Positions 37,761-48,049 of a stretch of 64,000 bases of DNA are shown here, one piece after another. A program made the translations under genes and the position numbers. Every line of letters begins with the position of its first letter. The first letter of the stretch is position 1. The notes beneath the pieces were generated by a model. It was given only the letters and a program-made list of their open reading frames with translations, searched no databases and was not told the origin of the DNA. This stretch comes from Prorocentrum cordatum (Eukaryota; Sar; Dinophyceae; Prorocentrales; Prorocentraceae): NCBI GenBank assembly GCA_963575745.1, contig CAUYUJ010011170.1, positions 143,501 through 207,500 on the forward strand, read 5' to 3'.

Positions 37761-38329
37761 AAGAAACTGAGGCGGAAACTGGGGTTAATCTGGGTGTAAC
37801 AGCGGGCGCCCCGTTGTCAACACCTTCCTTCGCCCCCTCATTAACCCAGTTAACCTCAGTTTTTTTTCTCCTCCCGATGCAAGAAACTGGGGGAACTCAG
37901 GGGAAACTGAGTGTGACTTCGGGCGCCCGTTGTCAACACCTTCCTTCGTCCCCGCATGTCCCCCCGTCTTGCATAATCATTCCTCGCTGCTCCGCCTCCT
38001 TTCTGGTTTTGCCTCCTCTCCCCCTCCCTTCGTCCTCCTCTTCTCCTGCCCCCTCCTAATTACCTCTTCCGAGCCTTCCCTGCCTCCTCCTGTCCCCTCA
38101 TCCGAATTATCTCCTCCTACAAATTCCTGCCTTCTCCTACTTCCTCCTACCTCTACATCTATCCGTATCCTCCTACTCCCTCTTACCTCATCCCACCCCC
38201 TCGTCATTGTCATCGTCGTCGTCATCGTCGTGCTCGCCGTAGGCCCTCCCAGGCGGCAAGTGGGAGCAATACCATATGCAACTATGCGGGCCCATTTCCG
38301 CTATCCGTATCCTTCTTCCTGCACCCGCC
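37761..38329. other. no gene seen
   Basis: A two-copy segment (GATGCAAGAAACTG..GG, AGTTTCCC, GGGCGCCCGTTGTCAACACC near 37757-37825 and 37877-37945) followed by CCTCC-rich DNA (38010-38200). No coding evidence. Confidence 0.55.
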
Positions 38330-38394
38330 CTCCCCCCCCGACCTCACACGACAGCGCCGAACAAAAAACGAAACGAACGGGCACGCATTAGTGG

Positions 38395-38860
38395 GGATGA
38401 AGTGGACCGTGGCACGCTTTTTTGGGGGGCGTTGTCGTTGGACCTCGTGTCCTGACGTTGGTGCTGGGCCGGGCGTTGAGGTCCCCCTCCCAGGCCACGA
38501 ACCCGAGCGTCATCAGCACGTCGCTGACGTGCGGAAACATCTGATCGCTGCCAGGTGCGTCTACCTGGACCAAGGCGCCCGCGCCGATTGTCCCGCCACG
38601 CACCGCGCGATCGATCATGGCGGAGCAGGGCCCCCATGACGTCCTCTCCCTGGATTTTGTTCTGGTGGCTGGTGCGCTTGGGGTGGCCTGGTCGCATCGG
38701 CCCCAGGAAGCACCTGTAGCCGAGGGCGTCCAGGGAAGTCGACCGCTTACGGATCATTGAAGCCACGTCTGGATCCGAGCTGCGCTTGACCTGCTTGGCA
38801 AAGTCAAGGGCAACATCCTCGAAAGGAGAAGCGTGCGCCGGGAATCCACAAGGACGGACG
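38395..38860 (-). pseudogene. exon 3 of left palindromic gene copy, frameshifted
   Basis: Minus-strand counterpart of 43050-43475: MIRKRSTSLDALGYRCFLGP and MRPGHPKRTSHQNKIQGEDV in one frame, then GGTIGAGALVQVDAPGSDQM and FPHVSDVLMTLGFVAWEGDL in another, so an indel near 38610 breaks it. The right-hand copy is intact here. Confidence 0.7.
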
Positions 38861-39089
38861 CACGCGCGTCATATATAATAAACGTATATACACATACATA
38901 TGTATCTATGTATACATATACATGCATGCATGTACAAACAAACGTATTTGTGTATATGTGTACGCGTGTGCATATACGACAGAGAGCCCCCCCACCCTTG
39001 GACCCCCCTTTGCCAGAAGCCCCCCTCCCACCCCATTCTTTTCCGCCCTCCCTTTGGACCTCCCCAGCTGGCCCTCCCCCTTTCCCCCT

Positions 39090-39455
39090 GGACCGCATAG
39101 GGCCCACTGGGCTCACACGGCTCATAGGGCTCAGAAGGCTACCTAAGTTCGTCTGGCTCATAGGGCTCATGAGGGTCATAGGGCTCATAAAGTTCATAGG
39201 GCTCATAGGGTTTCATAGGGCTCATTGGGATCATAGTGCACAAATATATCATAGGGCTCATATGGCTCAAAGGGGTCATTGGGATCATGTAGCAAACATA
39301 TCTCATAGGGCTCATAAGGCTCATTGGGTTCACACGGCTCATAGGATTCATAGGGCCCATAAGGCCCATAGGGGTCTTAGGGCTCATAAGGCCCACAAGG
39401 GCCATAGGGCTCACAGGGACCATCAGGCTCAGAGGGCTCATAGGGCCCGTAGCTT
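39090..39455. repeat. minisatellite GGGCTCATA (intron of left copy)
   Basis: 9-18 bp units of GGGCTCATAGGGCTCAT type. Reverse complement CCCTATGAGCC fills the matching intron of the right copy (42500-42800), and a third tract lies at 44040-44325. The adjacent AT-rich ATACATATG stretch (38870-38970) also matches 42915-43015. Confidence 0.85.
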
Positions 39456-39612
39456 AAAATCCAAACACACGGGAGCCAAAGCCCGCGCGCACGCTTCCCC
39501 AACCCAAACGGTCCAGCGACGTGGTGTGCGATATCACCGCGGCCGTCTTCAGGATCTCGTCCTCGCTGACTCCCTTCCTGCGCATCGTTTGCACAAGCTT
39601 TGAAATATGCAC
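39456..39612 (-). CDS. exon 2 of left palindromic gene copy, partial
   Basis: Reverse complement of 42340-42490: VTVHISKLVQTMRRKGVSED, EILKTAAVIS.TTSLDRLGWG. The 5' part of this exon present on the right (FSDVLNAASVHSCFHIADPS) is missing or altered on the left beyond 39612. Confidence 0.6.
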
Positions 39613-40099
39613 TGTGACGGTCGTACCCCCACCCGGCCCCCCCCCCCTCTAATCGTATTTTTGACCCCAGGGGAGGGGGAAATGGGGGAGGGGGACAGCC
39701 AAATGTCTCACACGCCTTTTCACCCCCGGCAAGCGGGGGTCGGCGGATACAAAGACGTGCCAACGTCATAAATCTCGTACCCCTCCCTGTGCAATATGTG
39801 CGAAACCAGGATCTCTGCACAAGACCGCTCCCTACAAAACAGCATGCCACTTTGACGGAGGTGCTCATCGGAAGCCGTGCCTCATTCACATTGAGTGCAG
39901 CATGACGACGACGATGACGAGCTGGCAGGACGACGATGACGACGACGATGGCGATGACGACAACGGTATCTCGGAGCATCGGAGGCCCTCTTGGAGCCAT
40001 CTTTGGCGAAAAGGACCCTCTGCCTCCTCGCGACCCCCCCCCCAAAAAAAAGACTCAAGGAGGGGATGGGTACCGAAGGGAAGAGGGGGTTCTGGATGA

Positions 40100-40399
40100 A
40101 TAGCGAAAGAACTCGTTAGACCACAGGCGCCCAGAGGGTTGTTGGAACTGTAGAACTGCGTGCACCAGGCATGGGTTGGGATCGAGTTTTCTTTGTCGGG
40201 TGCGGGAGTCGCTCGCAACAACGGCAGCGTTGCAGGCGTCCATGGCGAGCTTGTCCGGGTGGTCCTTCTCCCGCCTCTCTGGCCCCTGCATGTGCAGCCA
40301 TTTCTGGACGCAGCTCTGCGTGTCCATCCCGGGCTTCCCGCGCTTGCCCAGTTGTTTGATGAAGCCCTTTTTGCAAATCCGCTTGTACTTCTTGGCCTC
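40100..40399 (-). CDS. exon 1 of left palindromic gene copy
   Basis: Reads AKKYKRICKKGFIKQLGKRG, KPGMDTQSCVQKWLHMQGPE, RREKDHPDKLAMDACNAAVV, then SRTRQRKLDPNPCLVHAVLQ. The ATG of the right copy is replaced (GGTGAGGCC for GGATGGCC), but this copy keeps the frame further 3' than the right one. Function unknown; basic, helical N-terminus. Confidence 0.6.
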
Positions 40400-40576
40400 A
40401 CCCAGCGGCAGGCGGCACGGACAGCGGGCCCTAGGTAACCTGAGTGTTCGCGTCAAAACGGCTACTAATTCCACCCCCTCTCTTCCACTCCTTCCTTTTT
40501 TTCCTCAGCCGTTTCGGCGCGAACACTCAGGTTACCGTTACCAAGGGCCCGCTGACCGTGCCGCCTGCCGCTGGGG

Positions 40577-40780
40577 ATGGCCAAGAAATACAAGCGGGTC
40601 TGCAAAAAGGGGTTCATCAAGCAATTGGGCAAGCGCGGGAAGCCCTTGATGGACCCGCAGAGCTGCGTCCAGAAATGGCTGCACATGCAGGGGCCAGAGA
40701 GGCGGGAGAAGGACCACCCGGACAAGCTCGCCATGGACGCCTGCAACGCTGCCGTTGCTGCGAGCGACTCCGGCACCTGA
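40577..40780 (+). CDS. exon 1 of right palindromic gene copy
   Basis: ATG-initiated: MAKKYKRVCKKGFIKQLGKR, GKPLMDPQSCVQKWLHMQGP, ERREKDHPDKLAMDACNAAV, ending SDSGT at a TGA where the left copy continues (TRQRKLDPN). Either the splice site lies before the TGA or the copy is truncated by a point change. Unknown function. Confidence 0.6.
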   Translation: MAKKYKRVCKKGFIKQLGKRGKPLMDPQSCVQKWLHMQGPERREKDHPDKLAMDACNAAVAASDSGT

Positions 40781-40790
40781 CATAGAAATG

Positions 40791-41216
40791 TCGACCCCAA
40801 TGTTTCGCCAAAGCCCCCTCGCCCGTTTCTCATTTCCAGCCGCCCCAGGAGAAAGGGAAGATGGGAGAGGGATGGTGCAGGATGGTCAGGGGAGAGGGCA
40901 GCGGGGAGAGTGGGGAGAGTGGGAGGGAGGAGGGACGCGTGAGGAGGGAAGGAGGCAGGAACAGCGATGAGTGGAAGAGGGAGGAGAGGATGGATGGTCC
41001 CCCGGGCTGCCTCGGAGACTTCCCAGAGGCGTGTTGGAACAGTCGGGGGGCGTCAGCACCGCGAGGGCGAGAGTGGGAGAGCCCCAGGACGGAGGCATGA
41101 GGGAGCGGGATGATTTCTGGAGGGGCTGGATGGTCTCTTGGGCTGCCCCGGGGGCCTGCCGGTGGCGTTTGCGATGACGACGGCGGCACGTTCGTACAGT
41201 ACAGACGGTACTGCGA
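40791..41216. other. no gene seen; purine-rich intron-like DNA
   Basis: GGGAGAGTGGGAGG-rich DNA (40850-41000) and unclassified sequence between exon 1 and the GAT block of the right copy. Confidence 0.5.
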
Positions 41217-41418
41217 GCAGGAGGAGGAGGATGACGACGACGATGGTGATCATGACGATGACGATGACGATGATGATGATGACGATGATGATGATGGTGG
41301 TGGTGATGATGATGATGACGACGATTGTGATGACAGGGGCGGCGTCGAGGACGACGACGATGACGATGTCGTTGATGATGACGGTGACAGCAAAAACGAC
41401 GATGACGACAGACATGAT

Positions 41419-41479
<61 letters not shown>

Positions 41480-41492
41480 GATGATGCTGATG

Positions 41493-41565
<73 letters not shown>

Positions 41566-41839
41566 CGATCATGATGATGATGGCGATGACGATGACGAAC
41601 ATGACGTGATGAGGAGGAGGTGGAACAGCAGGAGTTGAATGATGTGGAGGAGGATGGGGGAGAGGAGGGGGGATGGCGACGATGACAAAATGACGATTTG
41701 GCGGGGCGACGACGAAAGCGATGGTGATGATGACGATGCTGATGATGATGAAAACGATGGTGATCAAGAGCCACCTGCACATTGAGCGCCGTCGGAGGTC
41801 TTGGAGGCCCTCCGCATGGATGGGGGAAAAATTGATGAC

Positions 41840-41883
<44 letters not shown>

Positions 41884-42008
41884 TGATGATGATGATGATG
41901 ATGATGATGACGACGACGATGATGATGATGATGATGACGACGACGACATGGTGACCTTTGTGATGATGATGCCGACGACGATGCTGACGTCCACGACGGC
42001 GGCGACGA

Positions 42009-42042
<34 letters not shown>

Positions 42043-42130
42043 GACGGCGGTGGTGATGATGAGGCTAATTATGATGTTTGCGATGACGACGATCATGATG
42101 ACGACAATGACAATGACGACGAACGCGGTG
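41217..42130 (+). repeat. GAT/GAC trinucleotide block (intron of right copy)
   Basis: Almost continuous GATGATGAC repeats at 41217-41625 and 41830-42130, with a short unique bridge containing GAGCGCCGTCGGAGGTCTTG (41784-41803). Produces poly-Asp, poly-Met and poly-Ile/His shadow frames only. Confidence 0.92.
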
Positions 42131-42230
42131 ACGATAACAATAACAGGGGAAATTCTGTACAAACAGGTCGTTTTGTACAGAGTTTCCCTTTTTGTTTTTT
42201 TTTCCACAAGTTCGGAGATCGTCGTACCCT
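41745..42230 (+). repeat. direct duplication D1, copy 1
   Basis: Shares GAAAACGATGGTGATCAA, CCGTCGGAGGTCTTGGAGGC, GGGGAAATTCTGTACAA, TCGTTTTGTACAGA and CAAGTTCGGA.ATCGTCG with 45160-45670. It ends at the 5' edge of exon 2 of the palindromic gene. Confidence 0.8.
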
Positions 42231-42496
42231 GGGCCACCAACAACACCAAGTTCTCTGATGTGCTCAATGCCGCCTCTGTGCATAGTTGCTTCCACATCGC
42301 GGACCCCAGCTGCGGCCTGGAAGCCGACCCCGTCACAGTGCATATTTCAAAGCTTGTGCAAACGATGCGCAGGAAGGGAGTCAGCGAGGACGAGATCCTG
42401 AAGACGGCCGCGGTGATATCGTACACCACGTCGCTGGACCGTTTGGGTTGGGGAAGCGTGCGCGCGGGCTCTGACTCCCGTGTGTTTGGTTCTTAA
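42195..42496 (+). CDS. exon 2 of right palindromic gene copy
   Basis: SSEIVVPWATNNTKFSDVLN, AASVHSCFHIADPSCGLEAD, PVTVHISKLVQTMRRKGVSE, DEILKTAAVISYTTSLDRLG, then GWGSVRAGSDSRVFGS. Good coding character and conserved with the left copy. Acceptor probably within the CCTTTTTGTTTTTTTTTCCACAAG tract region just upstream. Family unknown to me, although near-identical blocks seem to recur in dinoflagellate gene models. Confidence 0.65.
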
Positions 42497-43030
42497 TCTA
42501 TGGGCCCTCTGAGCCCTCTGAGTCTGATGGTCCCTGTGAGCTCTATGGCCTTTAGGGGCCTTATGAGCCCTAAGACACCTATGGGCCTTATGGGCCCTCT
42601 GAATCCCATGAGCCCTGTGATATGGACCCTATGAATCCTATGAGCCGTGCGAACCCAATGAGCCTTATGAGCCCTATGAGATATGTTTGCTATATGATCC
42701 CAATGAGCCCTTTGAGCCATATGAGCCCGATGATATATCTGTGCACTATGATCCCTATGAGCCGTGTGAGCCCAGTGGGCCCTATGCGGTCCAGGGGGAG
42801 AAGGGGAGGGCCAGCTGGGGAGGTCCAAAGGGAAGGCGGAAAACAATGGGGTGGGAGGGGGGCTTCCGGCAAAAAGAGGTCCAGGGGTGGGGGGCTCTCT
42901 GTCGTATATGCGCACGCGTACACATATACACAAATACGTATGTCTGTCAATGTACACATGTATGTTCATACTTATATACATATGTATGTGTATATATATA
43001 TATATATATACATGCACGCGCGTGCGTCCG
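42497..43030. repeat. CCCTATGAGCC minisatellite and (TA)n (intron of right copy)
   Basis: CCCTATGAGC-type units at 42500-42800, purine-rich DNA at 42790-42880, then an AT-rich microsatellite with TATATATATATATATATA at 42986-43010. Confidence 0.85.
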
Positions 43031-43049
43031 TCCTTGTGGATTCCCGGCG

Positions 43050-43475
43050 CGCGCTTCTCCTTTCGAGGATGTTGCCCTTGACTTTGCCAAGCAGGCCAAG
43101 CGCAGCTCGGATCCAGACGTGGCTTCAATGATCCGTAAGCGGTCGGCTTCCATGGGCGCCCTCGGCTACAGGTGCTTCCTGGGGCCGATGCGCCCAGGCG
43201 AGCCCAAGCGCATCCGCCACCAGAACAAGATCAAGGGGGAGGACGTCATGGGGGTCCTGCTCCGCCTTGATCGCGCGGCGCGTGGCGGGACAGTCGGCGC
43301 GGGCGCCTTGGAGGACGCACTCGGCAGCGACCTGATGTTCCCGCACGTCTGCGACGTGTTGATGACGCTCGGGTTCGCCGCCTGGGAAGGGGACCTCAGC
43401 GCTCGTTCTTCCACGAACGTCAGGACGCGAGGCCCCGCGACAATGCCCCCCCCCAAAAAAACCTTCCACGGTTAA
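43050..43475 (+). CDS. exon 3 of right palindromic gene copy
   Basis: SPFEDVALDFAKQAKRSSDP, DVASMIRKRSASMGALGYRC, FLGPMRPGEPKRIRHQNKIK, GEDVMGVLLRLDRAARGGTV, then EDALGSDLMFPHVCDVLMTL, ending TMPPPKKTFHG and TAA. Continues exon 2 in sense. No domain recognised; soluble and Arg/Lys-rich. Confidence 0.7.
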   Translation, partial: RASPFEDVALDFAKQAKRSSDPDVASMIRKRSASMGALGYRCFLGPMRPGEPKRIRHQNKIKGEDVMGVLLRLDRAARGGTVGAGALEDALGSDLMFPHVCDVLMTLGFAAWEGDLSARSSTNVRTRGPATMPPPKKTFHG

Positions 43476-43479
43476 TTTT

Positions 43480-44035
43480 CGCCTCCCCCCCAAGGCGTGC
43501 ACGTTCGTTTCTCTTTTGTTATTGTTGCGGTGCTGTCTTGCGGGGTCGGGGGGGGGGGGGTGGAGGGGTGCCTGCAGGAAGGAGGAGAGGGATCAGGGCA
43601 GAAGGTGCTTGGAAGAGGGGAGGGGGGCCACAAAGAGGACATGAAATGCACCCCCGCGCTCCTCCCCAGAGATTCTTCCTCTTTCTCCTTCTCCCCGTTC
43701 TCCCGGTTCCGATTGCCCCCCCAGCAACAGCTCGCAGGCACACGGACCTCCGGCTCCCCTGTCCATGCGTACGCTGGCCAACCCAGCCAACTTCGTCGTC
43801 TTCGTCGTCGTCGTGGTCGTCGTTGAGAGAGGACAGGAGGAGGACAAGAGAAGGAGCAGGAAGAGGGAAGAGGAGGAGGAGGAGGAGGAGGAGGGAGGAC
43901 GAGGACGAGGACGAGGAGGAGGAGGAGGAGGAGGGGGAGGAGGATGATGAGGAGGAGGAGGAGGAGGAAGGAGAGGACCCCGAACCTCCATCTTCGACGT
44001 TGCTCTTCGGTTTCGGCCTCCGGAGGCTGTTTTCG
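43480..44035. other. no gene seen; poly-G and GGA-rich DNA
   Basis: G tract near 43548-43560, then GAGGAGGA repeats at 43855-43975. Matches the left arm only up to about 43560. Confidence 0.6.
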
Positions 44036-44325
44036 AGCTCGCGGGCCCTATGGGCCCTATGAGCCCCATCGGCCCTATGGGCCCGCTGGACCCAAGCAGC
44101 CCTATGAGCCCCATGCGACCTATGAGCCCTATGCGCGTTATGGTCCCTATGGGCCCTATGACCTCTACGAACCCTAAGGGCCCTATGAGCCTTATGAGCC
44201 CTACGGGCCCCAGGCGCGCAGTGAGCCCGATGAGCCCGATGAGCCTTATGAGCACAATGACTCCGATGAGCCCTATGAGCCCGATGGGCCCTAGGGACCT
44301 TATGGGCGCTATGACCCTTTAGAGC
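44036..44325 (+). repeat. CCCTATGAGCCC minisatellite, third tract
   Basis: Same 9-bp unit as in the palindromic gene introns (CCCTATGAGCCC, CCCTATGGGCC). Confidence 0.85.
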
Positions 44326-44395
44326 TCCATGGGACCTCGAACTTCGACCTTCGAGGTTTTTTGTTGTTTTTCGGCATCCGGAGCCTGTTTTCGGG

Positions 44396-44690
44396 CTCGG
44401 GGGCTTTCAAATATCGGTCATGCAATTTTTAACTTCGCTTGACCCTGGATCGTAGGTTTTTGTTCCATCATGGATCCTGGGACTTCGATCTTCGATCGAC
44501 CCTGGATGCTGGATCTTCGATCGAGCCTGGATCGCCGATCTTGGGTCGGTGGATCCTCGATATTCGATCGACCTTGGATCGTCGATCTTCGACTTATCAT
44601 CCCGACCCAGGGTCTTATATCATCGATCGACCCTGAATTCGTCGGACTTGGATCTCCGGCCGATGATGTCGATCAGGAGGTCTGAGGAGG
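44396..44690 (+). repeat. GATCTTCGATCGACCCTGGAT minisatellite
   Basis: Degenerate units of about 25-32 bp with TTCGATCGACC, CCTGGATC and GATCTTCGA. Many TTCGAT/ATCGAA half-palindromes. No gene. Confidence 0.75.
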
Positions 44691-45124
44691 TACACATCCT
44701 CATACCATCTCCCTCCTCATCCTCATCATCCTTAACCTCCTCATATCCTTCCTCATCATCTTACTTTCCTCGTATCCCTCCTCATCATCCTTATCCTCAT
44801 CATATCCCCCTCGACGTGCGGCCGCCGGAAACACGACCTATAAACCGAAATCCGACGGAGTTCACGTCGAGTTAACCTCGTACCTCGAGGATCGCCTCGA
44901 ACCTCGAGCATCGAGGATCGAGGTTTAAGGCTTTCTCGCCCTCGGAGTTCCTCCTCGTTGCCAGGGCTGGACGCGGCGCAAAAATCCAACATATTGCCGC
45001 CGGAAGCCCGAGGAATGACCCGAAACCGATTGGCTTCACAACGACCTGATGACGACGAAGACGATGGGTTGGGGGGAGGAGGACGGAGGGGAAGGGAAAA
45101 GGGAGGTGGGAAGGAGGGGTTCGA
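44691..45124. other. no gene seen
   Basis: CCTCATC-rich (44695-44810), then CTCGAGGATCGAGG-type short repeats (44880-44935). No coding evidence. Confidence 0.5.
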
Positions 45125-45159
45125 GTGATGATGATGATGATGACGACGACGATGATGAT

Positions 45160-45670
45160 GATGATGAAAACGATAGTGATCAAAAACCATCTGCACAGAG
45201 CAGCGATCGGATCATTGAGCGCCGTCGGAGGTCTTGGAGGCCCTCCTCATGGATGGGAGAAAAATAATGACGATGAGGATGATGATGGTGATGGTGATGA
45301 TGATGACGACGACAATGATGATGATGATGCTGACGATGACGACGTGATGACATTTGTGATGCTGATGCCGACGACGATGCTTACGACAACGACGGCGGCG
45401 ACGATCATGATGATGATGATGATGATGATGACGGTAATGATGATGAGGCTGATTGTGAACGGTGGCGACGATCATGATGATGATGACGGCGGTGATGATG
45501 ATGATGATGAGGCTGATTGTGATGTTGGCGATTACGACGGTGATGATGACGACAATGACGATGACGACGACCGCGATGGCGATAACGATAACAGGGGAAA
45601 TTCTGTACAACAAGGTCGTTTTGTACAGAAATTCCCTTTTGTTTTTTTGGACAAGTTCGGATATCGTCGC
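45160..45670 (+). repeat. direct duplication D1, copy 2 with GAT block
   Basis: Second copy of 41745-42230 with a shorter, differently interrupted GAT/GAC tract (45265-45580). It includes GGGGAAATTCTGTACAACAA and TCGTTTTGTACAGA, but the exon 2 coding that follows copy 1 is absent. Confidence 0.8.
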
Positions 45671-45904
45671 GGTGCAAGACTTAGATCTAGGCCAAGGTGG
45701 ACTTCGAGGATCGAGGCCAACGAGATCCGAGAATTGAGATGTTGGCGAATATTTAATTAGTCTCGAGGTTTTGAAATGGATCGAGGGTCGGATGGTCGAG
45801 GTCTCGCATACGCGGGGCGCCAGAAGCCAGAGAAAATTCTGTACAAAATTATTGTGCGCGTGCAGAATTTACCCCTTAGGGTTGTACATTGGGTGGGATG
45901 TCTG

Positions 45905-46135
45905 CGGACCCAGGGTAACTAGGGTAACTGTGTAACTGAGGTGAACTCGGGTAACTAGGGTAACTGAGGTGAACTCGGGTAACTCGGGTAACGAGGGTGA
46001 ACTCGGGTAACTAGGGTAACTAGGCGTAACTAGGTGCAACTAGGGTAACTCGGGCAACTAGGGTGAACTGGGGTAACTCGGGTAACTAGGGTAACTAGGC
46101 GTAACTAGGTGCAACTAGGTGTAACTGGGTTCAGC
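45905..46135 (+). repeat. minisatellite GGTAACTAGG / GGTGAACTCG
   Basis: Units GGGTAACTAG, GGTGAACTCG and GCGTAACTAG, about 20 copies. On the minus strand it resembles the ACCTCAGTTCACC minisatellite at 37436-37760. Confidence 0.85.
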
Positions 46136-46179
46136 CGGAAGCGCTTGCATGGCGTTTGCTGCGACGCTCGTTGCCGGCA

Positions 46180-46932
46180 CACTGGCGATCTGTGAAACTG
46201 TCGCCATTTTCGAGGCCTGCTGGGGGGCCCAGCACAGTGGCCCCACGGGCAGATTCAAATGAGACCTCGCCACCCCTGGGGGGGTGCGATCTGCGAAACG
46301 GTCGCAAGTTTCGAGGCCGGCTGGGGGGCCCAGCGCAGTGAGGGCCACGGACAGATCCAAATGAGACCTCGCCATCCCTGGGGGGTTGCGATCTGTGAAA
46401 CTGTCGCCACTTTCGAGGCCTGCTGGGAGGCCCAGCACAGTGACGCCACGGGCAGATTCAAATGAGACCTCGCCACCCCTGGGGGGGGTGCGATCTGTGA
46501 AACTGTCGCCATTTTCGAGGCCTGCTGGGGGGCCCAGCACAGTGAGGGCCACGGGCAGATTCACATGACACCTCGCCATCCCTGGGGGGGTGCGATCTGC
46601 GAAACGGTCGCCATTTTCGAGGCCTGCTGGGGGGCCCAGCACAGTGGCCTCACGGGCAGATTCAAATGAGACCTCGCCACCCCTGGGGGGGTGCGATCTG
46701 CGAAACGGTCGCAAGTTTCGAGGCCTGCTGGGGGGCCCAGCGCAGTGACGCCACGGGCATATTCAAATGAGACCTCGCCATCCCCTGGAGGCTGCGATCT
46801 GAATTGTCGCCACTTTCGAGGCCTGCTGGGGGGCCCAGCACAGTGGCGCCACGCGCGGACCCACATTAGACCTCGCCATCCCTGTGGGGCTGCGATTTGC
46901 GAAACTGTCGCCACTTTCGAGGCCTGCTGTGA
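46180..46932 (+). repeat. satellite S2, second locus (~7 units)
   Basis: Same unit as at 25772 and 37104 (GCGATCTGTGAAACTGTCGC, CATTTTCGAGGCCTGCTGGG, CAGATTCAAATGAGACCTCG), same orientation, spacing about 100-110 bp. Confidence 0.9.
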
Positions 46933-47159
46933 TCTCCTTCCCCCCCCCCCCCCCCCCGAAGTGGCTAGGAGTGCTCAGGAATTGTAACTCATCAGCTTTA
47001 TCAAGCCCTTTTCCTGTAGCCAGTGTCCTGCGAGTCTCCCGAATTCCGCGTGCAGACATATGTAACCCTCGCTCCGTCATCGCCACCTTCTCAAGTACCC
47101 TAAATTATTTGCGCGCCGCATTTGCGCAGGGGTTGGCACGTCGCCATGACATTATTTTT

Positions 47160-47191
<32 letters not shown>

Positions 47192-47470
47192 GCAGTTTGT
47201 AGAGGCCCCGCGGTGGCGGGGGGCTATGGCGGAGCAAGATGGCAGTGATGCGACCTATGGGGCGCTCCAGAAATATCGTTGATAATTCTGGGTAAGAGAT
47301 GACAGAGGGTGCGAGATTCGCGCGACATGGGTTTGGCAACCTTCAGTTCCATGCAAAAATGCAGATGGGATAAGTGGCTGGGCAGAGGTTGTTCGGCTTG
47401 GGTCAAAGACATGGGCGGGCGGGCTGCGTTTGCATGCGTGCGCGAACTCGCCGTGCACTGTCAGGTGGCC
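46933..47470. other. no gene seen; poly-C and 29-base poly-G
   Basis: C tract 46940-46957 and a G tract 47162-47190. A GGYN hairpin (47206-47221, CCCCGC-GGTG-GCGGGG) follows the G tract. Confidence 0.6.
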
Positions 47471-47479
47471 CGCATCTAA

Positions 47480-48028
47480 GTGCGGCAACCTGCCTCCGCC
47501 CCTTCTGCCACTGCGAGGATGGCCCAGCGCTCGAAGCACCAAGTGGCCCTACGCCCGCCTCGCCGAGCGCGGCGCCATCGTCCTCTGCGGTGGCGGAGCC
47601 TGCAGCGCCCAGTACTCCTGCGCCTCCAGGGCCCCCCGCTCCCCCCCCTCATCATCCACCTCCTTCTTCCCCCCCCCTCCTCCTCGTCCACCTCCCTCGC
47701 TACCTCCTCCAGAGCCAGCAGGGACTGGCCCGCTTGCGTCTCCTGCAGCGGAAGCAACAGCGGCCGAAGCAACAGCAACGGACCCCTGCGCAGGCGGCGG
47801 CGTTCCCAAGCCGCTCGCAGAGGCCGCCCCGTCGGAGGCCGCCGCCAGTGGCAGCTGCTGCCAATCCCTTGCGCAGCGCCAGTCTCGCCAGCAACGCAGG
47901 CGACCGTCGCGTCACCCGGGCCCGCGATCGCGGGGCATAGCGCCATGCCCGCCAAGAAGACCAAGGAGGAGGACATGGAACCCATAATGCTGGGCGGCGG
48001 CCTGTGGAACGCGAAGGTGGCAGCATGA
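47480..48028 (+). CDS. low-complexity coding block (Ala/Pro/Gln-rich), uncertain
   Basis: Open frame with a Pro/Ser-rich start and the plausible end MPAKKTKEEDMEPIMLGG, GLWNAKVAA. Overlapping frames are also open, so only the last ~30 codons look convincing. Hairpin at 47583-47598. It precedes the OTU/DDE-type gene and may be its upstream exon. Confidence 0.35.
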   Translation: MRQPASAPSATARMAQRSKHQVALRPPRRARRHRPLRWRSLQRPVLLRLQGPPLPPLIIHLLLPPPSSSSTSLATSSRASRDWPACVSCSGSNSGRSNSNGPLRRRRRSQAARRGRPVGGRRQWQLLPIPCAAPVSPATQATVASPGPAIAGHSAMPAKKTKEEDMEPIMLGGGLWNAKVAA

Positions 48029-48049
48029 ATAAACAGGATCATTGTTGCC

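Larger units (their letters stand above)
38330..43560. repeat. large imperfect palindrome with head-to-head gene copies
   Basis: Left arm (38330-40463) is the reverse complement of right-arm segments: 40185-40463 with 40507-40790, 39455-39640 with 42330-42500, 39090-39450 with 42500-42800 (minisatellite), 38760-38900 with 43000-43130, 38395-38760 with 43130-43475, 38330-38390 with 43480-43560. The centre is a 43-bp pyrimidine-rich spacer (40464-40506). The right arm is longer because of a GAT-repeat block (40810-42200). Identity near the centre is about 90% by eye. Confidence 0.88.

Noticed and set aside
41418-41609. poly-Met, poly-Asp and poly-Ile ORFs
   Set aside because: Translations of GAT trinucleotide repeats in three frames.
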